The notes under the pieces are model-generated. The model did no database searches. It was not told the DNA's origin and saw only the letters and a program-made list of their open reading frames with translations. The position numbers were made by a program, and so were the translations under genes. A stretch of 64,000 nt of DNA from Gymnogyps californianus (lineage: Eukaryota; Chordata; Aves; Accipitriformes; Cathartidae), in the NCBI RefSeq assembly GCF_018139145.2, contig NC_059471.1, positions 208,649,494-208,713,493 on the forward strand. The letters are read 5' to 3'. Positions 13,506 to 23,345 of this stretch are shown piece after piece. Each line of letters opens with the position of its first letter. Position 1 is the first letter of the stretch.

Positions 13506-14098
13506 TGTTGTGGTTTAACCCCAGCCGGCAGCTAAGTACCACACAGCCACTCACTCACTCCCCCTCGGTGGGATGGGGGAGAGAATTGGAAGGGCAAAAG
13601 TGAGAAAACTCATGGGTTGGGATAAAGACAGTTTAATTGGTAAAGCAAAAGCTGCGCATACAAGCAAAGCAAAACAAGGAATTCATTCACCACTTCCCAT
13701 CGGCAGGCAGGTGTTCAGCCATCTCCAGGAAAGCAGGGATCCGTCACATGTAACGGTTACTTGGGAAGACAAACGCCATCACTCCGAATGTCCCCCCCTT
13801 CCTTCTTCTTCCCCCAGCTTTATATCCTGAGCATGACGTCATATAGTATGGAATATCCCTTTGGTCAGTTGGGGTCAGCTGTCCCGGCTGTGTCCCCTCC
13901 CAGCTTCTTGTGCACCCCCAGCCTGCTCGCTGGTGGGGTGCGGTGAGAGGCAGAGAAGGCCTTGACTCTGTGTAAGCACTGCTCAGCAATAACTAAAACA
14001 TCCCTGTATGATCAACACTGTTTCCAGCACAAATCCAAAACATAGCCCCCTACTAGCTACTGTGAAGAAAATTAACTCTATCCCAGCCAAAATCAACA
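13506..14098 (-). mobile_element. Solo LTR of an avian endogenous retrovirus, subfamily A
   Basis: Read on the minus strand the element begins TGTTGATTTTGGCTGGGATA and ends GGGTTAAACCACAACA, the TG...CA ends expected of an LTR. A TATAAA promoter box lies at 13819-13824 and an ATTAAA polyadenylation signal at 13632-13637, both on the minus strand and in the correct order. No gag, pol or env sequence flanks it, so it is a solo LTR left by recombination between two LTRs. Flanking pentamers AGGAC and CACAT do not match, so no target duplication is visible, probably because the left flank is rearranged. The middle (the AACACCTGCCTGCC region) differs from the three other LTRs in this window. Confidence 0.9.
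13819..13824 (-). promoter_or_regulatory. LTR TATA box (subfamily A)
   Basis: TATAAA on the minus strand in the context GGATATAAAGC, about 275 bases from the LTR start. It would have driven retroviral transcription. Present activity cannot be judged. Confidence 0.6.
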
Positions 14099-15160
14099 CA
14101 CATACACATGCACTCAGTAAATTAGTTGACTGAGGTTATTTCATTCATTAAAAAATGAATTTAATCTGTGATTTCACCTCCCATTCACTCAGCATTCTCA
14201 TATCCTTCAACTATTTCTCTCCTTTAGCTTCAAAGAAAAGTCTGCTGCAATGTTTTGTAGCACCTGAAAACTTTAGCAACTCATTCTTCACACCATACAC
14301 AAGTCATTTGTGCACGCACATAAGCTCAAATTTTGGGGGAACCAACTGGCAGCTTCTCTGAACTGTGAAAAAAGGACTATTTATTTCAGCATTTTTATTT
14401 TTCCTGTCACTTAACTTCCTCCTTATCCAGCAGCAGCAGCAATATTACATTGAGCGATGTAGCGTGGGTCACATTTAGAGGAAAAACTAAACCTGAATTC
14501 CATTTTTATATGGTCTGTTATGGCATTAAATTACATGCAAGTGTACATTTGGTGACTCACGCTCATAAGCAGAACACAATGGCTTTGATACTTAAGCCAG
14601 TGAAAAGGGTATTTTCTTTACCTTATTTGTATGCTCAGTGCTGACTGTGCTAAAATGGAGTCTTAGCTAAAGGCTCTTGCCTGTGATATTACTGACTTTC
14701 ACATGATAAAAAACTAACCTGAAGACATGGCACAGGGAAGCATTTACTTCTTCAGAATGTGGGCCAATTAAATAATTAAAACAAATATTTATTGTGGTCT
14801 GTTAACTATATCTACCCTTACATACTCTCCCCTCACAAATCAAAAACTCCTACAACCTACAGTACTATAATTTGCCATTTGTACTTGCTCCTCTTGAATT
14901 GTTTAATCTTCAATAAAATAGAGATAAATTTACATTTTGCAAAATGTAAATTCCCATTTTTAATTCCATTTCAGTAAAGTGTTTTGAAGAGTCAGGTGCA
15001 ATTTGGAAAAAAAGTTGTCCACACAAAGCTTGAATAATACCTTATTCTGCTTTTGTGACTAGAGCTACAGAAGGTAATAAATGTGTTATGTACAAAAGCA
15101 TGTACAGGAGCTGCTTTTTTAACGTTTCAGTCCACCTTCAAAGAAGGTTAAATCTAAGTG
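14099..15160. other. Unannotated AT-rich DNA
   Basis: No gene is seen. The stretch contains (CAG)4 at 14428-14439 and the perfect palindrome at 14927-14952, listed separately. Frames at 14155-14361 and 14450-14644 have no recognised motif. Confidence 0.55.
14927..14952. repeat. Perfect 26-bp palindrome
   Basis: The left arm AATTTACATTTTG is followed with no spacer by its exact reverse complement. All 13 pairs match. The next outer pair (A at 14926, C at 14953) does not. It could form a cruciform on DNA or a hairpin in RNA. It is not inside a recognised repeat. Confidence 0.95.
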
Positions 15161-15161
15161 G

Positions 15162-15613
15162 TAGAGTCACAGAAGTTTAGGTTGAGAGGGACCTCCTGAG
15201 TTGACATAGTCCAACCCCCCTGCTCAAGCAGGGTCAGCTACAGCAGGCTGCCCTGGACTGCGTCCAGTCTGGTTTTGAATATCTCCAAGGAGGGAAACTC
15301 CACAACCTCTCTGGGCAACCTGTGCCAGTGTCTGACTGCCCTTACAGTTAGAAGGGGAAAAAAAAGAAAAAAGAAAAAAAAGAAAACAGCACTCGTTCTT
15401 ACATTCAGATGGAATTTAATGTGTTTTAATTTGTGCCCATTGACTCTCGTTTTGTCAGTAGGCACCACTCAGAAGAGCCTGGCTCCATCTTCTTTACATC
15501 CTCCCATCGGGTATTTATACACAATGATAAGATCCCCCTGAGTCTTCTCCAGATTGAGCAAATCCAAGCTGTCTCAGCCTCTCCTCATATGAACAATGCT
15601 TCAGCCTTAGACC
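15162..15613 (-). mobile_element. CR1 LINE, 5'-truncated 3' end, minus strand
   Basis: Read on the plus strand the copy starts at its own 3' end: TCACAGAAGTTTAGGTTGAG, then GGACCTCCTGAG, GTCCAACCCCCCTGCTCAAG, then ACAACCTCTCTGGGCAACC and TTGTGCCCATTGACTCTCG. It ends with CCCCTGAGTCTTCTCCAG and CTCAGCCTCTCCTCATATG. These are landmarks of the CR1 3' end in reverse. Between 15350 and 15387 an almost pure purine tract replaces the short run normally found there. The minus-strand frame at 15238-15468 is a relic of ORF2 interrupted by that tract. The 15613 boundary is approximate. Confidence 0.9.
15350..15387. repeat. Purine (A/G) tract inside CR1
   Basis: About 38 bases of A with isolated G residues, made of repeated GAAAA-like units. 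It sits at the CR1 position that normally holds a short T run on the element's sense strand, so it looks like expansion of that run by slippage. Confidence 0.85.
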
Positions 15614-17568
15614 TTAGCTCTTTCCTGGTTTTACCCATTTTCTTTCCCCCCTCTCAAAAAAGTCAACTCTCCTGTAGGCTTTCTTCTCTACTATCTGGTT
15701 TCCTAGACATGCACTTAAATTTCCCACAGACAAGCATGCTTCTTCCTCTCCTAAATATTGTGACCATAGCATTACTAAGACTGATACCACACTGAGACAA
15801 TGAGGCAGACTCTGCTTCTCTCTCACTACTGATAGCGATGGGAAAAAATGGAACGGCGTATATGAAGAGAGATTGACCAGCCACTATGGCCAATCACTTA
15901 TTTAAACTAATCACATCTGTAAGGCGCCTGCTACAGAAGTTAATTTTACTTTCTTCTGCTATGAAAAATAATGGTCCTAAATTCCCACTTGATAGCTAGC
16001 ATTTTCATCTGCATAAATAAAATGAGGATGCTTTAGTACCATGTTTTGTATGTTTGAATGCATAAAAATACTGCAAAAGAGAAACTTCCAATTATTGTCA
16101 TGTCCTCTCAGTGCAGTCATACCTCTCAGGATATTTTTAACAGGTTGTTTGCAATGCTCTAAACAAAAACCTTGAACTAAATCCTCTGTCACAGTTCAAA
16201 CTGAATAGTCAAAGGGTTTAATCAATCCTCAGATGCTTCGGCATAGTACAAAGTCTCAACATGAGTTTAAATCTGATGCCATCTGGTAAATTGCAAAAAG
16301 GAATTACAAGACCAAGAAGCACATCTGACTTGAAAGATATAAGATGTTCCCCTTCAATATACTCCTAGAAGTATGCCTACACCAGAAACATCAGAGATGT
16401 TTGCACAAAAAGCTAATGCCAGCACGAAAAGCTATCTAACGACAGAATTCATTAATGACTCCAACAAGCTAGCACTATACTGTCAAATCACTGTTTTGCC
16501 AGACCAGCCCCAGCAAAAGAAGACCCTTGAAGATGGACTTCTTTTCCTTGGATTAGATAGGGAACAGATTATCAGAGCATGATCCTGAAGTCACCCTTTA
16601 TTAAAAAAAAAAAAGAAAGAGAAAAAAATTAAATATAGAGCATCTATTAGCTACCAAGTTTTATGGAGTTAGCTGAGCATCATTTTTATTATGATCTCTC
16701 TTTTTAATTCATGTACAGTAATACAGTCTTTCATACTAAGATAAGTAAACAAACTGCAGAGATTTTTGTCCTTGATCATGTCTCAAAGAAGCATCTCTGT
16801 TTCTCCAAAAGAAATTAAACCAAGTTTTGTGACTTTTTAGCTTTTAAGATGGGCAGTTTATATTTGCAATTATGATCAAAGACTGCATTTCCTTTCCAAT
16901 GAAGAGCAGACAATTGCTCTCCTACAACTCAAGCTCATTAACACTTCCCCAGAACTCAGAGCCAGACTGTGGAACCGACGCATGAATAATAGTGCAGCTC
17001 AAGAGGTAAGTGCTCATCTGAAGGGTGTATACGGCTTATTGGTACGACTTCCAAGCATCTCAGTGTCTTTATTTTGAATAAGGGAAGTGTCAATTTTCAC
17101 ATTTTCTCTGGACGGCACTGGAGCAGGCTGAGGTTATATAAGAATGCATTGATAAAGACTAGCGGAAGAGAAAAGCTGAGATGAGACCAAGTCTAACGGA
17201 ACTGCATAAAATAATATCTGCAGGTGCTTACGCTCCACTTTGCCCTCTCATCAGGCAAGCACACAATAGAACTTTGTTCACTGATTTGCAGCTTCTCAAG
17301 GCCAGGAAACAGGCAATTAATTTAACCCAATGCAGTTTTACCTTATATGCTTCCTAACATCTCCTTAGAACATAAGCTATGCCAATTAGTGTACTCTAAA
17401 AACTGGATGAGAAGAAGTAAACACTGAAGTAGTTAAGAACTGGTCATAAAGAAATGTGTAAAAAGACATCTGATTTACAACATCTGCTTTATCAAGTCTC
17501 TCCATTTTTTTAATGTATTTTCACTCCCTTTTCAGTCTCTGGTATTTCTCTTTTTAAGGTGCAATCAG
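15614..17568. other. Unannotated non-coding DNA
   Basis: No gene is recognised. The frame at 16373-16582 (+) gives a polar 69-residue peptide without known motifs and without convincing splice context. A run of A at 16602-16613 continues into A/G-rich sequence. Confidence 0.5.
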
Positions 17569-17735
17569 CTGCAGCCAGAGGTTGTGCAGAGGTTGTGCAG
17601 GCCTTGGAGGTTTTCCAGACAAGTCTAGATAAAGCCCTGAATAACCTGGTCTGACCTCAGAGCTGACCCTGCTCTGAGCAGGAGGCTGGACAACGTAACC
17701 TCTTGATGTGTCTTCCAACCTGATGCATTCACATC
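17569..17735 (+). mobile_element. CR1 LINE 3' fragment
   Basis: The sequence follows the CR1 3' UTR: GGCCTTGGAGGTTTTCCAGAC, then CTGACCCTGCTCTGAGCAGG, GGCTGGACAA and GTCTTCCAACC. An 11-bp unit CAGAGGTTGTG is tandemly duplicated at 17576-17597 within the part that usually reads CAGAGAGGTTGTG. No ORF2 sequence is retained. Confidence 0.85.
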
Positions 17736-18827
17736 AAAATGAATACAGCACTTTATAAGAGGTATTGTTTCTGCCTCTACTGAGAAAAAGTCATAAAACC
17801 AAGTGTTCATTACTGCTGTGTAGGTCAGACAGCTATTTATTGAACCAAGTTTATCATATAAAACAAATTGTGATTATGAAGAAGGCAGTGCTTTAATTGC
17901 ACTTTCAAAGAAATCATTATTCAGCTACTGCACAAGTGAAAGTAGCATTTATCACCAGGGAAAAGTGATAGCAGTGTTCAAAACTGAAGTTATTTTATCT
18001 ATTTACGGAATGGAAGATATTAATAAAAAAGAAGCGTTAATCGCTGAAAGACTTTTTAAAAATGGAGTTTCATGGTGCAGACTCAAGGCTACTGCCACAC
18101 AGGACTGCATGCAAACAATGGCAGGATCTTCAGAGTAAGATGCACAACAGCCCACATGAAAAGATAAAGCTGTTTAAAGGCACCAGATCAAGCCAGGTTT
18201 TCCTGAAATCCTACAGTCAAATACCTAATTCTAGGCTTTAGGGAAGCAGGACCACTTGGCTAGAAGCAGGAGCAAAACAAGAGTAATATATATTAGGTCT
18301 AAATAAATGTAGCAGGATTTTAGATAGCATGACAAGGGGCTAGCAGATTTATGCTTGCACTGCCTGTGCTATGAGCATGAGATAGCTTTAGTTCAGATGC
18401 TACAGAGCCATGTCATTATCACAGTATGTCCCAGCAGGGAAACAGGTCAAACTTCCTCAAGCATGGAGCAGCACTTGGCTGAATGATGAATACTTGGCTT
18501 CAAGTCTGGAGATGTCTTATCTCTGGACAGCTCAGGGAATGAGACAGCACAGCTGGTATCTATTTGTATATGTTCCTATGGCTATGTCCTTTGTGGTCTA
18601 GTGACTAGGACATATACTGCTCCTACAATACAGAGGGAACTTTCAGTGGTTTAGGTTGTCACACAGTAATCGCTGGCAAGTTATTGGTAAATAGTAATCT
18701 CTGGTACTTTTTTAACAGGTACCTAGCAATATCTGGGACCAAATACTTGTATCTCTACATACGAGAAAAGCATTGAGTCAGATCAAAATTTCAGTTTAAC
18801 TCCTTTATGTGACTGTAAGCAAACGAC
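17736..18827. other. Unannotated DNA, possibly containing conserved non-coding sequence
   Basis: No exon is supported. The stretch at about 17920-18160 lacks repeats and homopolymers and has mixed composition with several ATTA/TAAT cores. Its look reminds me of a conserved non-coding element, but this cannot be judged without an alignment. Confidence 0.4.
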
Positions 18828-18895
18828 TTTGGAGACTATCTTCTAATGTTTGGGCAAAGGTCCCTTCCAACCTGTATCACCCTATGGTACTATGA
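18828..18895 (+). mobile_element. CR1 3'-terminal scrap
   Basis: The landmark AGGTCCCTTCCAACCTGTAT is followed by a CCTATGGTACTATGA tail, which matches the last 50 bases of CR1 3' UTRs. The weaker TTGGAGACTATCTTC before it fits the usual TTGGACTAGATGATC segment. Only the extreme 3' end remains. Confidence 0.75.
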
Positions 18896-21800
18896 AGAGA
18901 GGTGAGGTATGCAGCCCTCCCCACACAAGGCAAGGTAATCTCCTTGATACTCTTGAGAGCTGTGTCCATCCACAGATTCTTAGTCTGACACATTAAATGT
19001 TATATCTTGACCTAAACCACATTTTGCCACGCTGTATAAGGTCTCTTTGCTGTGTCACAGAACAGCACAATCCAGACACTTTCCCTTCTATACAGAGAAA
19101 CTAATTTTTCATAGACCCTGGCAAAGCTACTTAAAAGCTTAATAGTAAACTTTTCAGAAGTGACTCCTGAGATCTGAGTGCCAAACAGAAACCGTAATAG
19201 ATGCAAAGAAACTGACTCCAGAGTACTCGGTGGGGTCATCCCCTGGAAATGCGCTCCGGTGAATTAAGATGACATTGTGAATTTCTATGCTCCTACTGTC
19301 AAGTCAAAAATAGGGAGCATGCTGATGTACTTCAGAATGTACTGACATGGTAGCGAAAACACAACATACTATAAGTAACAGCTGTTATGCCCCTCTGGAG
19401 CACAGTTACCAGGCATAATTTATAGAAAAACCCATAATCTGTGCCAGAACTTCAGTGTCAGAAGTTATAATGAGACAACTAGGAGCCTCCAATTCCTCTT
19501 AATGGGCAGCACTCAAATTAAATCCAATACTCAGGTCATATGCCTCGCTTCCAACTAGAACAACCACCCCTCCCCTCTGTAGTCCTGTCCAACATCTGGA
19601 GTGCTATGCCTCCTTCTCATTAGTCCCATCCCTGTACAACACCCATTATGTTCTTCATTAGTTCTTCTTGACAGCAGTGACACCTTCCCACAACATCTAA
19701 CTGCCAGCTCATACCTGTATTCTGTAACTCATTCTGGGTAGCTAACCAAAGCATTTCATTCCTTTAACTGCTATGAAACCACTTCTTGCATTCAGTCAGG
19801 AATCAGAGGTATAGCTTTGCTTTACCACTAATAAAATTACATTCAAGCGGCTTCATCCTCTCTCCCAGAAACACATGCATCATGCCCTATTCCAATTCCT
19901 TTTTAGTCAGCTCCACGTACATTGCTTTTAAAGCTTTCACAATACTGAGTAATTGTTAAGGAAAATAACCAGAGAGTGCAAAGAACACAAAGTCTAGAAG
20001 AATCTAATTATAGCATTAAATCTGACAAAATAGGATGTGTTCATTTGTGAGGTGACCTGTACAGATTTCCTCTGTGAGTTCCCCACAATGTTTCTTGCAT
20101 ACAACCGCATAGCAGGTGGGCAGAGACAAAGAGTGAAGATATCCTCTTGATAAATCAGTCAAGCTGAGTCAGTATCGAGTATTTACTATTTGGCAGAAAG
20201 CAGACAGCTGGTTTACACGTTTGAGAAAGTAAAGAGAAAGCACCAGCAGAGGTGATATAGCCGAAGACAGCAAATGTAGCACAGGTAGCACAGACCAGAA
20301 GGTGCTGGACTCAACTAATTCATTATGTGCATGAATTCAGAAGCACTAATAGCAGACACCTTTTGGAGATAAGTTTCTGAACAACATAGGCTCCCAACTC
20401 TGTATTTCCTTTATTTGCTGCTTATTATTAATCATAGGCTGGTTTTGTTTGTTTGTTTTGTTGTTTTTTTAAAAGATCTCTCTTTGTTCCCTTGTTTGAC
20501 ATGCTTCACTGTAAGTAAGGAGCATCCACTTTTCACCTACAGCAGGGCTCCGGGGCTCTTCAGTTCAAACAATCTGTCACAGGTTATTGTATTAGAGCCA
20601 TGAGATGCCTGGCAAGCAAATAAAGGTCACACTTCACCATGAAATATTTATAAGAAACATACCTGCAGCGTAATCCTTGCACTGAATATGCATCCTAGAA
20701 ATGAGATGTGGCTTCCCCTCATAGGCTGCAGTGCAATGATTATAGGTCACCCCTATCAGGTTGCTTGCTTATAAACAATGCAAAGCCACCTCAGAGTGGA
20801 TACGTAAAGGGACTCTTCAGACACAGCCACGGATGGTGACTCATGCCTAAATTAAACCTGATCCAGAGCACACAGTCCCTGGACTGCACTCATCCACTCT
20901 GTGAAACTGCTTGAACAGTTTCTGGAGTGGTTTTGATCTGGGCCAGTCTCAAACCATTCCCAGGAAAAGCAAGGGATCACTTTCAATACACACTGCAAAC
21001 TTAACCACTGCATTTTAGAGGGTAACAGAGTTTTAATGGCAAGGACAGAAGCTCCTCTGTGGATGCCCTCAGCTGCACAACACAGGTATAGGCACAGTTA
21101 ATTACAGCCTAGCATAAGAGATCAACTGTCTTACACCAATTTATTTTCCCACATAAAACATTTTGGAGTTATCTTAGCAGCTGCTCAGGAGTCTTAGTTC
21201 ATAGACCATGGAAGGCTGCTGAAGGACAGGGTCTAAAGCTGCAGGAGTATGACACAAATGCGACTTACATCCCTTTATCACTTTGGGAGCTCTAAATACT
21301 AAATACACCGATCAGGTCTGATGTTCCTCTAATTAACCTAGCTGATGTTTTTGCTTTAATATTTATGACATACTGCAAGAAAAAAAGAATAACTTTGTAT
21401 TCATTTGCTGATTTTTGCACTATACAGTAAATACTGAACAGGGTCAAATATTCAAAATGAAAAGGAAAAAAATATTATAGCTAGTCCTGTGGGGCAAAAA
21501 AACCTGAAAGTTGTTATGTAATTAAAAACACCTTATACTAGGAAAGGAAGGAGCAAATGAAGGTCACATTTGTCACTTAAAGTCTTGCATATACAATTTC
21601 TAAGCTCTTGACTTTGCAGCTTGTAATATTGTTTCAATGCACTTTTTTTTTTTTAATGGAAAAAATAGACAAAATCCTGCTGACAAGACCAGTTCTCAAG
21701 GAAAAAAAGCATTTCAAAACAGTAATTTCTGGCTGATAGTTCTCCTTCAAATGGGAAAAAAATCATCAGGAAGAAGGTTTGATTTTAAGAAAGCTCTGAC

Positions 21801-22755
21801 TATAGAAAATGAAGGCTTTACCTGAAGGGACTGAAAACAAATACAAAACAAAGGAAGCCACATGGTAAAAATCAACGGAATAGATGAAGAGAAGAAACAG
21901 ACCATGAAGGTTGGCAACACCGGCAGAAAGCAGGTACAAACACAAAGGCCAGAAAAACCTCAAGGGAGTTTGAGAAAGAGAACTTTAAACTGCACACAAG
22001 GGAGGCTGGCAGAGCCTAAGTACGTATGAATAAAGGACGTCTGCCTACAGAAGTGGATGCTAGGAGAGTATCAGGGGAAAGTATAATACATGTTTTCCCT
22101 GTTCTTCCTTCAGCATCTGTCACTGATGGAGACAGAACTCTTTGCTCCGTGTACCTTGGTCTGACTCCGTACCGTCACCTATGTTCATATAATCCCCCTG
22201 TACACAGGCTGAAAATCATAAAGGAATACTTTATATAGAATGGATGATTATGGCTTACTCTGAAACCATAAACAAACCAGCCTGACATTGCCTTATCCAA
22301 TTCTTCAGGGAATTAATTATTAATGCCTTGAGAGCTATGTAAACTACTACACAGAATTTGCACACCCACATAAGCACACATATGATAGATGGGTAGAAAA
22401 CAAGTTTCCTAGCTTTAAAATGAAGAATATCTCTGGAAACATGAAAATTATTTTTCAAACCTCCACCATTTTCTGTGAGTTAATTTACTTAACTTTTCCC
22501 CCTCATTAAATATGTATATATGTACGTATAAATGTGTGTACATGCATACATAAAATTAGGTATTTAAAATACTTGTTTAAAATTATTCTCAAAAGTTAGA
22601 AAAAATTCTAAAAACATGTGAATGGAATTTCTAGCAAGGTCACCTGGTGCCCAGTGTTGGTGGAATAAGAGACTTTCAACAGCAATGAAGTGGGTGCTCT
22701 TGCACTTTTCCAGCTGACTGCTAGGAGATTCTTACCATCTTTTAGTTTGTCTCAG
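18896..22755. other. Unannotated non-coding DNA
   Basis: I find no gene or clear transposon. The stretch includes T/A runs at 20458-20475 and 21641-21655, and an alternating ATGT/ACAT-rich patch at 22507-22552. Reading frames at 19012-19239 (-), 20415-20603 (+) and 22026-22238 (+) show no known motif. Confidence 0.55.
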
Positions 22756-23345
22756 TGTTGTGGTTTAATCCCAGCCAGCAATCAAGCACCACGCAGCCGT
22801 TCACTCACTCCTCCCCCCTCCCAGTGGGACAGGGAGGAGAATCGGGAAAAAAAGTAAAACTTGTAGGTTGACATAAGAACGGTTTAATAACTAAAGTAAA
22901 ATATAATGCTAACAATAATAATAATAATGAAATACAATAATTGTAATGAAAAGGAATATAAGGAAAAAAAAAGAAATAAAACTCAAGGGAAAAAACCAGT
23001 GATGCAGAATGCAATTGCTCACCACCCGCTGACTGATGCCTGAGCAGCAATCTGCCCCTCCCAGCCAACTCCGCCCTGTTTATATACTGAGCATGATGTT
23101 CCATGGTATGGAATACCCCTTTGGCTAGTTCAGGTCAGCTGCCCCGGCTCTGCTCCCTCCCAGCTTCTTGCACACCTGCTTGCTGGCAGAGCATGGGGAA
23201 CTGAAAAGTCCTTAAGAGAAGCGCTACTTAGCAACAACTAAAACATCAGGGTGTTATCAACATTATTCTCACACTAAATCCAAAACACAGCACTGTACCT
23301 GCTACTATGAAGAAAATTAACTCTATCCCAGCTGAAACCAGAACA
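22756..23345 (-). mobile_element. Solo LTR of an avian endogenous retrovirus, subfamily B
   Basis: Read on the minus strand it begins TGTTCTGGTTTCAGCTGGGA and ends GGGATTAAACCACAACA. Flanking pentamers are CTCAG (22751-22755) and CTCAA (23346-23350), a 5-bp target duplication with one later change. The TATA box is at 23078-23086 and the ATTAAA signal at 22883-22888, both on the minus strand. Just before the signal lies a TTA-rich tract (AAT units at 22914-22929). There is no retroviral coding sequence. A 5-bp duplication fits class III (ERVL-like) elements, though other classes cannot be excluded. Confidence 0.92.
23078..23086 (-). promoter_or_regulatory. LTR TATA box (subfamily B)
   Basis: TATATAAAC on the minus strand. 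The same position carries TATATAA in the other two subfamily B copies (27703-27709 plus strand, 46705-46713 minus strand), which supports it as the ancestral core promoter. Confidence 0.65.

Noticed and set aside
14428..14439. (CAG)4 and the similar tract near 42221 as coding polyglutamine
   Set aside because: Too short and not in a supported reading frame.
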